NCBI GenBank assembly: GCA_937929815.1
Contig: CALFUW010000057.1
Location: 1-32,783 of the forward strand
Length of the DNA stretch: 32,783 nt
Direction: 5' to 3'
Source: an uncultured Flavobacteriales bacterium
GTDB lineage: Bacteria; Bacteroidota; Bacteroidia; Flavobacteriales; Schleiferiaceae
In this document: positions 7,942 to 16,669 of the stretch, one piece after another
Layout of the letters: each line of letters starts with the position of its first letter
How positions within the stretch are numbered: the first letter of the stretch is position 1
Made by a program: the position numbers and the translations under genes
The notes under the pieces: generated by a model
The model's database searches: none
What the model was told of the DNA's origin: nothing
What the model saw: the letters and a program-made list of their open reading frames with translations, nothing else

Positions 7942-8730
7942 ATGGATAAAACATCTCCGGAATATTGGGATAAATTTTGGGAAACAAATGAATTGCCAAA
8001 AGAAATCAATGTTAAAAAAAGGTCAGTTAATGGATATTTATATTCTGAATTTGACGCATTTTTCCGAAAACACATAGAAGCAGATTCCCAAAAAAGTATC
8101 CTGGAACTCGGATGCGGCAATAGCGTGTGGCTACCTTACTTTTATAAAAATTTTAAACTCAATATCACTGGATTGGATTATTCCGTCATGGGGTGCCGAA
8201 GAAGTGAATATATCTTAAAAGCTTTCAATACTCCGGGAAAGATACTGTTAGGAGATTTGTTTTCGCCACCGCCAGAGTTGGTAGAGAGGTTTGATTATGT
8301 TGTCAGCTTTGGAGTAATCGAGCACTTTCTGGACACAATTGAAGTCTTGAAAGCACACTCCAGATACTTAACCAATGACGGGAAAATCATCGTTTCCGTA
8401 CCGAATATGCATGGATTTCCGGGTTGGTATCAGAAGGTGATGAATCGAGAAGTATTTGATACGCACGTACCCATAGACAGGCCTTATTTGAGAGAGGCTT
8501 TAAAAAAAGCCGGTTTTAAAAATATAGATGTCCGGTATGTATTGCCTGCAGCAGTTTCTGCCCAAATAGAAGGGGAGAAAAATGATTCTTACATTCAGTT
8601 TAAGAAGACATTGACTCTTGCGCTATCCCGAATGACAAAGATTCTCTGGGCGATAGAAATATACACGGGAATTCGGTTTCCAAGAAGCAAGATGTTTTCA
8701 CCAGCAATCCTTGCCTATGCCGAAAAATAA
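7942..8730 (+). CDS. Class I SAM-dependent methyltransferase
   Basis: A 262-aa methyltransferase distinct from its upstream neighbour. Motif I is SILELGCGNSVWL (about 52-64), followed by ITGLDYSVMGC, FDYVVSFGVIEHFLD (motif II region) and LTNDGKIIVSVPNMHG (motif III). The N-terminal SPEYWDKFWET block is frequent in this methyltransferase group. Its ATG abuts the previous stop codon exactly and its own end overlaps the glycosyltransferase start, so the three are translationally linked. Acceptor unknown. Local base composition becomes clearly A/T-richer from here into the next gene than in the flanking housekeeping genes, which would fit a laterally acquired glycan module. Confidence 0.87.
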   Translation: MDKTSPEYWDKFWETNELPKEINVKKRSVNGYLYSEFDAFFRKHIEADSQKSILELGCGNSVWLPYFYKNFKLNITGLDYSVMGCRRSEYILKAFNTPGKILLGDLFSPPPELVERFDYVVSFGVIEHFLDTIEVLKAHSRYLTNDGKIIVSVPNMHGFPGWYQKVMNREVFDTHVPIDRPYLREALKKAGFKNIDVRYVLPAAVSAQIEGEKNDSYIQFKKTLTLALSRMTKILWAIEIYTGIRFPRSKMFSPAILAYAEK

Positions 8731-9763
8731 AATTCTTTACTTTTATCCACAAGTTTCAACATTTATTGAAAAAGATATTTCTTTCCTCAGTAATCACTTT
8801 TATTTAAGAGATCACAGCTTTTCCCTGAGAAAAAAATGGATGCTTCCTTTCTGTATTATGCATCAGTTTTTTTTTCTGCTAATTCATATTAGTTCAAGCA
8901 AATTTGTATTTTGCCGATTTGGTGGATATCATGCACTTCTGCCGGTTTTATTTTCTTATGTTTTCAGAAAGAGAAATGCAATACTTCTGGGTGGTGTGGA
9001 ATGCCATTGTTTTCCGGAGATCCGCTATGGATTTTGTACAAACATTGTTTTAAAAAAAACGATGGGAATCATTCAGAAATATTCCCAAATAATTGCAGTG
9101 GTTCACAAGAGTTTATATGAAACAGATTATACCTATGTACCGACAAAAGGTAAACAAGGACTTAAGCAAATATACAACACGGATCGAAATAAAGTCATCG
9201 AGTTAAAAAACGGATATGATAGCAATGTATACTACAATAAAAAATACAGCCGTGATATCTGGTCATTTTTGACAGTGCCGGGAAGGATTGACCGCCAGAC
9301 CTATTGGGTTAAAGGCATTGATATATTAATTGAGTTATGCAGTTGTATGCCTTTAATACAATTGACCATTGTGGGAGATGTATGTCTTGATGGACAAATC
9401 TCTTTTCCTGGAAATATACGAATACTCCCAAAAATCAAATCCGATGAACTGGCTGAGGTGTATAATCAGCATCGGTTTTATTTTCAACTCTCAATGGCTG
9501 AAGGCTTTCCGAATGCTCTGTGTGAAGCAATGCTCTGCGGATGTGTCCCTATCGGTTCTGATGTATTTGGAATCCCTGAAATAATCGGTGATGCCGGCTT
9601 TTTGTTGCGCGAAAAAAATATTGAGGAATTAATCCAACTAATAAAAAATTTAAAGAATTTTGACATTAATAAACTTTCTGAAATTGCAGAGCAGCGAATT
9701 TTGAAGCACTTTCAGTTGAAAGAAAGAAATCTACGTCTGCTTAACCTTATCAATCATAACTGA
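8717..9763 (+). CDS. GT4-type glycosyltransferase
   Basis: A 348-aa GT-B fold glycosyltransferase. The track begins at a TTG (8711); I prefer the ATG two codons later (8717), giving MPKNKILYFYPQVSTFIEKD. The C-terminal half carries the GT4 signature: VPGRIDRQTYWVKGIDILIE (nucleotide-sugar domain entry), LTIVGDVCL, then MAEGFPNALCEAMLCGCVPI with the E-x7-E pair that contacts the nucleotide-sugar. The N-terminal acceptor domain is unusual, with an aromatic, hydrophobic stretch (CIMHQFFFLLIHISS) that could sit on the membrane. It overlaps the preceding methyltransferase by 14 bp. Likely a retaining transferase acting on a lipid-linked glycan; donor and acceptor unknown. Confidence 0.85.
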   Translation: MPKNKILYFYPQVSTFIEKDISFLSNHFYLRDHSFSLRKKWMLPFCIMHQFFFLLIHISSSKFVFCRFGGYHALLPVLFSYVFRKRNAILLGGVECHCFPEIRYGFCTNIVLKKTMGIIQKYSQIIAVVHKSLYETDYTYVPTKGKQGLKQIYNTDRNKVIELKNGYDSNVYYNKKYSRDIWSFLTVPGRIDRQTYWVKGIDILIELCSCMPLIQLTIVGDVCLDGQISFPGNIRILPKIKSDELAEVYNQHRFYFQLSMAEGFPNALCEAMLCGCVPIGSDVFGIPEIIGDAGFLLREKNIEELIQLIKNLKNFDINKLSEIAEQRILKHFQLKERNLRLLNLINHN

Positions 9764-9775
9764 AATCATTGGGTC

Positions 9776-11200
9776 ATGGATGCACGATATTTAATTTGTT
9801 CGGTCTTTCTTTTTAATATAATGAGTTTAAACGGGCAGAAGGCGATGAATTTTTATGAATGTCTGGAATTGGCATACTCGAGAAATCTGACGATTAAACA
9901 AGCATATTTAGGCAAGGACAGGGCTGCATCGCTGAGCAAGGTCGCCATGTATAACTTTACACCGTCGTTGAATGCGTCAATGGGGTACACCTTTAATTTT
10001 GGTCTGAATATAGACCCCGTGCGTAATGTCATCGGTAGGGAAACACGTCAAATAGGCAACATCGGCATAAACACACAGTGGATTTTGTTTGACGGATTAC
10101 AAAATACTAGCAATCTGAAAAGAGCCAGGTATTCTCTGATGGCGGAAACTGAGAACATAGAAAATGCCAAAAATGAACTGACGCTTTCGCTGGCTCAGGC
10201 GTACCTTCAGGTACTTATCAATGAGGAACTTCTGATGATTGCCGAGGAACAACTCAGGCTTACCGAGAAACAGATGAAGAGAATGGAGGAACTTGTAAAA
10301 GCGGGGGTTCAGGCCGAAGTGCAGCTTCAAGAGTTTCAGGCACAATATTACAGAGAGCAGCAAAATGCGGTGGTAGCCAGAAACACATTGGAGATAGCTC
10401 GCCTTCAACTGGCTAATCAAATGGTGTTTGATGACTATGAACGCTTGAGAATCACGCCCTTATCATCCGAATTACCAGTTATTGATTTTTCCTCCAGAAG
10501 CCCCTCCGATCTCTTCAGGGAAGCCAGCGAAAACAACCCTTCACTCAAGACAGCTTATCTACGCGAAGAGGCCGGAAGGTTTGAAGTCCGCCAGGCCTTA
10601 GGCGCGCGATACCCCCTCATAGCCCTGGTAGCTGGCATTTCCACCAACTATGCCAACTCAGTACCTAATGTCACTGGTACACAAAACGTAACGCTGCCTA
10701 TCGGAATTACTCAGGATGGAATACCTGTATTTACCACCGTCACACAACCAGTGATCGACAGCGAAAATCCGATTAAGCCATTCCGAAATCAGGTTGTGGA
10801 CAATGTAAATGAGTTTCTTGGTGTTTCCGTGCAAATTCCTCTTTGGTCGCGCTATCAAATATCCAACACCATCGAAAATGCCCGGATCAATTATGAAATT
10901 TCAAAACTCAATACTCAGCAGACCCAAATCACACTCTATCAAAATATCCAGCAGGCACATGCTCAATTTCTAGCGGCCAAATCTGGTCTTGAGGCATCGA
11001 TCAAGGCCGAGCGTGCAGCACGCACAGCCTTTGAAAATGCTGAACAGCGTTTTTCAGGAGGGTTATTAGACCAGGTTCAACTTGAAAGTTTTAAAATCAA
11101 CTATGCCAATGCTCAAAGCCAACTGACGCGCAACAGGTATGAGTACATTTTTCGGTCAAAAATTATTGAATTCATCCTCACAAACACAATAAACTTATAG
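9776..11200 (+). CDS. TolC-family outer-membrane efflux protein
   Basis: A 474-aa outer-membrane channel of the TolC/OEP type. A signal peptide occupies about residues 1-21 (ending SLNGQ-K). Two long alpha-helical repeats follow, rich in Ala, Glu, Gln and Leu: about 115-215 (NELTLSLAQAYLQVLINEEL onward) and about 360-460 (ARINYEISKLNTQQTQITLY onward), with beta-barrel segments between, as in the family. GLLDQVQLESFKINYANAQS is the usual C-terminal helix. It is 8 bp upstream of the periplasmic adaptor gene and is clearly co-transcribed with it. The inner-membrane transporter partner (for example a MacB-like ABC or an RND pump) is not in the window, so the substrate is unknown. Confidence 0.9.
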   Translation: MDARYLICSVFLFNIMSLNGQKAMNFYECLELAYSRNLTIKQAYLGKDRAASLSKVAMYNFTPSLNASMGYTFNFGLNIDPVRNVIGRETRQIGNIGINTQWILFDGLQNTSNLKRARYSLMAETENIENAKNELTLSLAQAYLQVLINEELLMIAEEQLRLTEKQMKRMEELVKAGVQAEVQLQEFQAQYYREQQNAVVARNTLEIARLQLANQMVFDDYERLRITPLSSELPVIDFSSRSPSDLFREASENNPSLKTAYLREEAGRFEVRQALGARYPLIALVAGISTNYANSVPNVTGTQNVTLPIGITQDGIPVFTTVTQPVIDSENPIKPFRNQVVDNVNEFLGVSVQIPLWSRYQISNTIENARINYEISKLNTQQTQITLYQNIQQAHAQFLAAKSGLEASIKAERAARTAFENAEQRFSGGLLDQVQLESFKINYANAQSQLTRNRYEYIFRSKIIEFILTNTINL

Positions 11201-11208
11201 ACAAATAC

Positions 11209-12465
11209 ATGAAAAGACGTACCATTATCACTATTGTATCTGTGGTACTCATCGCCACACTTCTCTTTCTGCGCAGCAGAGGCATTCTTGGAGGTGGGGG
11301 AGATACCTTCGAAGTAGAAATAGAGGCTCTCTCCCGAGGTGACATCATAGAATCTGTGGCCGCTTCAGGCAAGGTACAGCCCGTAACCATGATTAAAATA
11401 AGCCCGGAGGTATCCGGTGAAATCATTGAATTGCTCGTAAAAGAAGGCCAAAGTGTAAATAAAGGACAATTACTTATGAAAATAAACCCCGACATTTATC
11501 TTGCAGCGGTGAATCGATCTGAAGCGGCTCTTAATTCAGCTAAATCCAATCTCTTAACTGCAAAGGCAACCTTTGTGGAGGCGGAGAGAATTTACAATAG
11601 AAACAAACCTTTACTTGCATCCGGTGCCATATCTGCCGGTGAATTTGATGCCATAGAGCGCGCCTACAATGTGGCTAAGTATCAAGTCGAATCAGCAGAA
11701 TACCAACTTAAAAGCGCCGAGGCCACCTACCGAGAAGCCAAAGACAATCTTCGGCGTACAACCATCTATGCACCCATCGACGGCCTGGTCAGCAAGCTCA
11801 ATGTAGAAGTCGGCGAGCGGGTAGTGGGCACGGCACAGATGGCCGGGACTGAAGTCATGCGCATTGTAGATCTTTCAGAGATGGAAGTTGTCACAGAGGT
11901 AAATGAAAATGATATCAATAAGATTAAAGTCGGTGACTCCGCCTCCATAGAAGTGGATGCAGTTTCTGAATTGCCTTTCTATGGCTTTGTCACCCAGGTA
12001 GCATATTCTGCATCTACAGGGATTAATCAGCAAGTAAGTACAGATCAGATCACTAATTTTGAAGTGAGGATTCGAATCGAGCCGGCTTCATATGCCAAAA
12101 TAGCTGAGCGCACTGCATATCCATTTAAACCAGGAATGAGTGCTTCGGTTGAAATTTTCTGTCAAAAAGTGGAAAATGCTCTGCGTGTGCCTGTCAGAGC
12201 CGTGACAGTTCGATCTGATTCTGCTTCGGCCAGAGTCCGTGAATCTGATGGCAATAGGGACAAAATTTTCGAATGTGTTTTTGTCGCTGAAGACAATAAG
12301 GCGCGTATCAGAAAAGTCGAACTTGGCATACAGGATGAAAACTATTTTGAAGTCAAAAGGGGCCTAAACGATGATGACCGAGTGATAACCGGCCCGTATA
12401 CCATCGTCAACCAAAGATTAAAAGATAACTCAAACATTAAAGTTAAATCCCGAAAAACGGACTGA
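11209..12465 (+). CDS. Periplasmic adaptor (membrane-fusion protein) of a tripartite efflux system, MacA-like
   Basis: A 418-aa HlyD/MacA-type adaptor bridging an inner-membrane transporter and TolC. Residues about 5-20 (TIITIVSVVLIATLLF) form the N-terminal membrane anchor. The biotinyl-lipoyl half-motifs are VQPVTMIKISPEVSGEIIEL (about 57-76) and TTIYAPIDGLVSKLNVEVGE (about 184-203), flanking an alpha-hairpin of about 90 residues (VNRSEAALNSAKSNLLTAKA). Beta-barrel and membrane-proximal segments follow to the C-terminus. It is 8 bp after the TolC-like gene and its stop overlaps the tsaB start in TGATG. MacA rather than RND adaptors is suggested by the lipoyl segments, but no MacB is present here to confirm. 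Confidence 0.9.
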   Translation: MKRRTIITIVSVVLIATLLFLRSRGILGGGGDTFEVEIEALSRGDIIESVAASGKVQPVTMIKISPEVSGEIIELLVKEGQSVNKGQLLMKINPDIYLAAVNRSEAALNSAKSNLLTAKATFVEAERIYNRNKPLLASGAISAGEFDAIERAYNVAKYQVESAEYQLKSAEATYREAKDNLRRTTIYAPIDGLVSKLNVEVGERVVGTAQMAGTEVMRIVDLSEMEVVTEVNENDINKIKVGDSASIEVDAVSELPFYGFVTQVAYSASTGINQQVSTDQITNFEVRIRIEPASYAKIAERTAYPFKPGMSASVEIFCQKVENALRVPVRAVTVRSDSASARVRESDGNRDKIFECVFVAEDNKARIRKVELGIQDENYFEVKRGLNDDDRVITGPYTIVNQRLKDNSNIKVKSRKTD

Positions 12466-13127
12466 TGCTCCTTGCTTTTGATACATCCACGCCCCTATGC
12501 AGTGTAGCTATATCGGTGGGAAGTCAGGTGTATTGCCAGGAAGATGTGTTGTCTGATCACTCCCATACCGAAAGGCTATTCGAATACGTGGATGATCTTT
12601 TAAAAAAATACGGCTTTGTGCCCTTTCAGTTGAAAGGGATTGTCGTGGGCCTCGGGCCGGGGTCTTATACCGGACTGAGGGTAGCAGCCTCCGCAGCCAA
12701 GGGGGTGGCTTATGCACTTGATATCCCTGTATATGGTGTGAGCAGTCTTCAGACAATATACCAACGTTTTATCCGTGGCGGTATGATCGGGCAGAATGAC
12801 CTTGTAATCACAGCCATTGATGCTCGCAGAATGGAGGTTTATGCCAGTGCTTTTTGCTTGGATGGCAGCACACTGTTTGAAAATAAAGCGGTGAAAGTGA
12901 ACGAAAGCACATGGTCAGAGTATTTCCATACATTTGAAAATGTACATATAATAGGTGTCGGAGTATCCAAGCTGCGAAATGTAATTATGCATCCCAATGT
13001 CCGAATCACAGACAATGTATATCCTTCGGCTAAAGATTCCCTTGCTTTAAAGGAAAAAAAATTAGCCACATCTCTTGACCTCGCCTATTTTGAACCTATG
13101 TACGTGAAGCAGTTTGGTGAGATGTAA
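12465..13127 (+). CDS. tsaB: tRNA threonylcarbamoyladenosine biosynthesis protein TsaB
   Basis: A 220-aa member of the ASKHA-fold TsaB family. TsaB pairs with TsaD and TsaE to transfer the threonylcarbamoyl group to A37 of ANN-decoding tRNAs in the cytosol. The N-terminus MLLAFDTSTPLCSVAI and the block IVVGLGPGSYTGLRVAASAAKG are diagnostic, followed by VYGVSSLQ and ITAIDARRMEVYA. Length is normal. The ATG overlaps the adaptor stop by one base (TGATG), so this housekeeping gene is translationally coupled to an efflux operon, an unusual partner but common sort of passenger arrangement. Identification is secure. Confidence 0.95.
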   Translation: MLLAFDTSTPLCSVAISVGSQVYCQEDVLSDHSHTERLFEYVDDLLKKYGFVPFQLKGIVVGLGPGSYTGLRVAASAAKGVAYALDIPVYGVSSLQTIYQRFIRGGMIGQNDLVITAIDARRMEVYASAFCLDGSTLFENKAVKVNESTWSEYFHTFENVHIIGVGVSKLRNVIMHPNVRITDNVYPSAKDSLALKEKKLATSLDLAYFEPMYVKQFGEM

Positions 13128-13145
13128 TTTTACGGAGAGGTCAAA

Positions 13146-13169
13146 AATCCCTTGTAGAATCGAAGGATT
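13146..13169. terminator. Weak bidirectional hairpin between convergent tsaB and SPFH genes
   Basis: AATCC(C)TT at 13146-13153 pairs with AAGGATT at 13163-13169 with one bulge. It lies between two convergent genes and just overlaps the SPFH stop codon. On the minus strand A-rich rather than T-rich sequence is mixed, and on the plus strand TATTTGGTATTTTTT follows, so termination for tsaB is possible but weak. Confidence 0.35.
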
Positions 13170-14142
13170 ATTTGGTATTTTTTAATAAATCTTTGATGCC
13201 GCCGAGCGAACTGAGTACACCCGTAGCTTCAAAAGGAAGATAAACTGTCTTGGTGTCTTCACCGCGCACCATCTCTTTAAGTGTATCGATGTATTTGATG
13301 GCTACCAAATAGTTGACTGGGTCTCCAGAAGTACCGGAAATGGCATCGGTCACCAGTCTGATGGCTTCCGCTTCGGCACGAGCCAGTTGTATTTTGGCTT
13401 CTGCGTTGCCTTGAGCTTGTAAAATTGCAGCCTGTTTTTCCCCTTCTGCACGATTGATCTCGGCCATTTTGGCCCCTTCTGCCTCCAGAATTTGTGCAGT
13501 CTTCAAACCCTCAGCTTCCAGGATTCGTGCTCTCCTGTCGCGCTCTGCGCGCATTTGCTTTTCCATTGCATCGCGAATGTCCTTCGGGGGGTTGATGTCC
13601 TGGAGCTCTACTCTGTTGACCTTCACCCCCCATTTATTGGTTGCATCATCGAGTATTCCTCGTAGCTTAGAGTTGATAGTGTCCCGCGACGAGAGGGTTT
13701 CATCCAGATCCATTTCTCCGATGACGTTGCGGAGGGTGGTCTGGGTGAGCTTTTCAATGGCTTGTGGTAGGTTTTCGATTTCGTACAGGGCCTTCTCGGG
13801 TTCTATGATTTGAAAGTAAAGTAGAGCATTGATTTCGGTGACTACATTGTCACGGGTTATGACGTTTTGCTTTGGAAAATCAAAGACTGCCTCTCTTAAG
13901 TCGATACGGGGGTTTTGGCGATAGACCGAAATGGTTTCTCCGCGGGGTCCGGCCACGCTGTATCTCCAATTGATCGGTCGTGGCTGATCGATAAAGGGAA
14001 CGATGATATTGATACCGGAGTTAAGGGTTGTGTGATACTTGCCAAACCGTTCAATGACCATCGTCTCACTCTGGCGCACGATAATAATTCCTTTGACAGC
14101 TATGACGATTACCAATACTGCAATAAATATGAGAATAGGCAT
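13168..14142 (-). CDS. SPFH/stomatin-like (paraslipin, QmcA-type) membrane protein
   Basis: A 324-aa membrane-scaffold protein. An N-terminal hydrophobic anchor occupies residues 2-22. The SPFH (band 7) domain runs from about 22 to 190 with family blocks TMVIERFGKYHTTLNSGINI, NVITRDNVVTEINALLYFQI, TTLRNVIGEMDLDETLSSRD and GVKVNRVELQDINPPKDIRD. Then comes the A/E/R-rich coiled coil (about 195-265; ILEAEGLKTAQILEAEGAKM) that drives oligomerisation, and a short C-terminal region YLPFEATGVLSSLGGIKDLL typical of this subgroup. These proteins form large rings or microdomains in the inner membrane. A partner NfeD gene is often adjacent in bacteria; none is present here. Start ATG 14140-14142. Confidence 0.92.
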   Translation of the reverse strand: MPILIFIAVLVIVIAVKGIIIVRQSETMVIERFGKYHTTLNSGINIIVPFIDQPRPINWRYSVAGPRGETISVYRQNPRIDLREAVFDFPKQNVITRDNVVTEINALLYFQIIEPEKALYEIENLPQAIEKLTQTTLRNVIGEMDLDETLSSRDTINSKLRGILDDATNKWGVKVNRVELQDINPPKDIRDAMEKQMRAERDRRARILEAEGLKTAQILEAEGAKMAEINRAEGEKQAAILQAQGNAEAKIQLARAEAEAIRLVTDAISGTSGDPVNYLVAIKYIDTLKEMVRGEDTKTVYLPFEATGVLSSLGGIKDLLKNTK

Positions 14143-14176
14143 AGATAAACTTATTTATGAGTGCAAAGTAGTAAAA

Positions 14177-14186
14177 GTTGCGCAAC
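14177..14186. repeat. 10-bp palindrome in divergent intergenic region
   Basis: GTTGCGCAAC is a perfect palindrome in the 87-bp gap between the divergent SPFH and glycosyltransferase genes. It could be an operator; at this length chance is a fair alternative. Confidence 0.25.
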
Positions 14187-14205
14187 CGATGGATAGCGAG
14201 ATAAC

Positions 14206-14213
14206 TATTTTTG
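14206..14213 (+). promoter_or_regulatory. Candidate -7 element for the glycosyltransferase at 14230
   Basis: TATTTTTG matches TAnnTTTG and lies 16 nt upstream of the TTG start, predicting a leader of about 10 nt. The nearest TTG that could serve as -33 is 25 nt away, too far, so support is only partial. Confidence 0.35.
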
Positions 14214-14229
14214 CTGAAAATTAATACTA

Positions 14230-15309
14230 TTGAAGGTACTGTTTCTTCTGCGCAAAGGGTATCGGGAGTCGCTCGGAGGAGACGTGGTGCAGGCGATCAA
14301 TACAGCCCAATATCTTTCAAAATCAGGAGTGAGTGTAGACATAGCCGAGTCCGGAGAACCATTGTCCGGAAAGAGATTTGACCTGTTGCATTTTTTTAAT
14401 CTTGGTCGCCCCTACGACGTGTATCCCTATCTCAGTACACTGAGGGTGCCGCTGGTTGTTTCAACATTATTTGTCGATTATTTTGAATATGACGTGCGCG
14501 GAAGATCATGGCCAGTCAGGGATCTATTTGCTTTCCTGGGCAGGGATTACACCGAATATGTGAAAGCTGCTTCAAAAATCCTGAAAGGCCAGATCCATAA
14601 GAGCTCGTATGAATATTTAAAAGACGGACATCGCAGGGCGGTGCGCAAAGTTGTAGAATATGCCCATTGCCTGATTGGAGCTACCGGGAGCGAACTAGAG
14701 AGGGTGTATAAGTATGTGAACATTCTGCCGGCTTATGTGGATGTGGTACCACTTGGTATCGATCCGATATTTTTTTCGGGTGATTTTTCGTGGCACAAAC
14801 GCAAAGGAATCATTTCCGTCGGAAGATTGGAAGGCTTAAAAAATCAGGACAAATTGATAAGGGCGGTTAAAGATCTGGATGCGAATCTGACTTTGGTCGG
14901 AAAGCCTAGTAAGAATGCCCTTCTTTATCCCTGGTATGTAAAATGGCTCGCTGGAGATAAGGTTGCATTTACAGGTCATCTCCCTCAGATGGATGTGCAT
15001 AAACTGTATTTGAATCATCGGGTTCATGCTCAGCCATCCTGGTTTGAAACCACAGGGCTTGCATCTCTGGAAGCAGCAGCCTCCGGATGCAGGATTGTTG
15101 TAACGAATAGAGGTGACACGGCAGAGGTTTTCGGTGTATATGCTTTGTACTGCGATCCTTCCAATATCGAGGATATTTCACAAAATTTGCTCCTGGCCCT
15201 GGAGACTCCTCCTGCCCAAGACCAGAGAGAATATTTTTATGAAAACTTTTCCTGGGAAAAAACTGCGAAAAAACTGGTCTCGATATACAAAAAAATACTC
15301 GATAAATGA
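14230..15309 (+). CDS. GT4-type glycosyltransferase (TTG start)
   Basis: A 359-aa GT-B fold glycosyltransferase. The start is TTG: no ATG exists upstream in frame, the N-terminal MKVLFLLRKGYRESLGGDVV is the first beta strand and glycine loop of the acceptor domain, and the next in-frame Met lies far inside the C-terminal domain. The donor domain has ISVGRLEGLKNQDKLIRAVK, LTLVGKPSKN, and AQPSWFETTGLASLEAAASG with the E-x7-E pair, then RIVVTNRGDTAEVFG. Together these assign the GT4 superfamily. It stands alone between divergent SPFH and convergent mgtE genes, so there is no context for donor or acceptor. Confidence 0.85.
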   Translation: MKVLFLLRKGYRESLGGDVVQAINTAQYLSKSGVSVDIAESGEPLSGKRFDLLHFFNLGRPYDVYPYLSTLRVPLVVSTLFVDYFEYDVRGRSWPVRDLFAFLGRDYTEYVKAASKILKGQIHKSSYEYLKDGHRRAVRKVVEYAHCLIGATGSELERVYKYVNILPAYVDVVPLGIDPIFFSGDFSWHKRKGIISVGRLEGLKNQDKLIRAVKDLDANLTLVGKPSKNALLYPWYVKWLAGDKVAFTGHLPQMDVHKLYLNHRVHAQPSWFETTGLASLEAAASGCRIVVTNRGDTAEVFGVYALYCDPSNIEDISQNLLLALETPPAQDQREYFYENFSWEKTAKKLVSIYKKILDK

Positions 15310-15328
15310 GGCCGGGTCAGATGCCTGA

Positions 15329-16669
15329 TTACATCACTATCTTGGCTACAGAGAAGTAGATAAACAAGCCAATGACATCATTGGTCGTTGTGACAAATGG
15401 ACCGGTGGCCACCGCGGGGTCTATCTTAAACCGGTTGAGCGTGAGTGGAACCAAAGTGCCGAACATGGCCGCAAACACAATCACAGAAATCAAAGCTACA
15501 GAAACTGTAATACTCAGGTTAAACGGCTTGCCAAGAGCTGCTGTGACGGCAAACATCAGAGAGGCACACACCAGCGCGGTAACCAGACCTACTCCAAGAT
15601 CTTTCAAAAGCTTCTGAATAATGGATTCATTAAAGGAATCGTTGGCAAGCGACTGTACAACAAGAGCAGCCGACTGGACCCCTACATTTCCGCCTGTAGC
15701 TGCTATTAGAGGCATAAATGCCGCCATTTCCGGAAATTGAGAAATATCGAAAAAGTCTACGACCCTCGAGCTGATAACCCCTCCGAGCATCCCTATCAAT
15801 AGCCATGGCAGGCGCGCTTTGGACAGAGCAAATATGGAATCTGCGCTCTCTACATCCTGGGTAAGACCTGAGGCCATCTGATAATCGCGCTCGGCTTCTT
15901 CTTTCATAATGTCCATGACATCGTCGAAGGTGATTCTGCCCACCAGTCTTCCCTGACTATCCACCACAGGAATGACCACAAGATCATACTTTCTCATCAG
16001 CCTCGCAACCTCTTCCACATGAGTATCCGTTGAGACTGAAACGATTTTACGGTCAAAGACTTCCTCAACGGGAGTCTTGGTAGAGGTAGTCAGCAGTTTT
16101 TTCAGGGAGAGCGTTCCGAGGAGCCTATCATCGTCGTCAACGACATATATGGCGTGTACTTGTTCGACTTTTTCGGCCTGACGTCTCATTTCGCGCAGAC
16201 ACCGCATGAGTTTCCATGAGGCGTTTACTTTTACAAGCTCTTTGGCCATGATCGATCCCGCTGTGTCCTCCTCGTAGTTTAACAGGTCGGCAATTTCTCT
16301 TGCCTTGGGGTCTTCCAGGCTTTGAAGCACTTCGTGAATCCGCTCCTGTGGCAGTTCAGAGATGATATCAGCAGCGTCGTCGGAATCGAGATTTTCGATG
16401 ACCTCCTGGGCCAGTTCTTTGCCGGAATAATCCAGAAGAAGCTGGGCACGCACCTCTTCGTCGAGCTCGATGATTACCTCGGCTGCCTTCTCATCCGGCA
16501 GAGCATAGAGTAGTGCTTTGGCATGTTTCAGATCAAGACGCTCCAGTAGTTCGGCTACATCTTCTGGATGAAAATCCTCAATCTCAGTCAGTACACTCTG
16601 AATCTTCTCTGCATCGAGCATTTCGGCGATTTTGTCTACAATAGACTGATTGAGTTTTTTAGTGTTCAA
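15329..16669 (-). CDS. mgtE: Magnesium transporter MgtE
   Basis: A 446-aa Mg2+ channel of the inner membrane. Domain order is complete: MgtE N domain (about 25-130, superhelix with FHPEDVAELLERL repeats), a tandem CBS pair (about 135-255; YEEDTAGSIMAKELVKVNAS at its start) that senses cytosolic Mg2+, a connecting helix, and a five-helix pore domain (about 285-446) with AATGGNVGVQSAALVVQSL and FVTTTNDVIGLFIYF. The track start is a TTG at 16669, preceded two codons upstream by an in-frame stop. The only alternative is the ATG for residue 17, which would trim the first N-domain helix, so TTG seems right. It overlaps the end of rsmA by 11 bp, indicating co-translation. Confidence 0.94.
   Translation of the reverse strand: MNTKKLNQSIVDKIAEMLDAEKIQSVLTEIEDFHPEDVAELLERLDLKHAKALLYALPDEKAAEVIIELDEEVRAQLLLDYSGKELAQEVIENLDSDDAADIISELPQERIHEVLQSLEDPKAREIADLLNYEEDTAGSIMAKELVKVNASWKLMRCLREMRRQAEKVEQVHAIYVVDDDDRLLGTLSLKKLLTTSTKTPVEEVFDRKIVSVSTDTHVEEVARLMRKYDLVVIPVVDSQGRLVGRITFDDVMDIMKEEAERDYQMASGLTQDVESADSIFALSKARLPWLLIGMLGGVISSRVVDFFDISQFPEMAAFMPLIAATGGNVGVQSAALVVQSLANDSFNESIIQKLLKDLGVGLVTALVCASLMFAVTAALGKPFNLSITVSVALISVIVFAAMFGTLVPLTLNRFKIDPAVATGPFVTTTNDVIGLFIYFSVAKIVM

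Noticed and set aside
15113-15328. 71-aa ORF across the end of the glycosyltransferase
   Set aside because: Out-of-frame shadow with no start signal; the in-frame glycosyltransferase continues to 15309.
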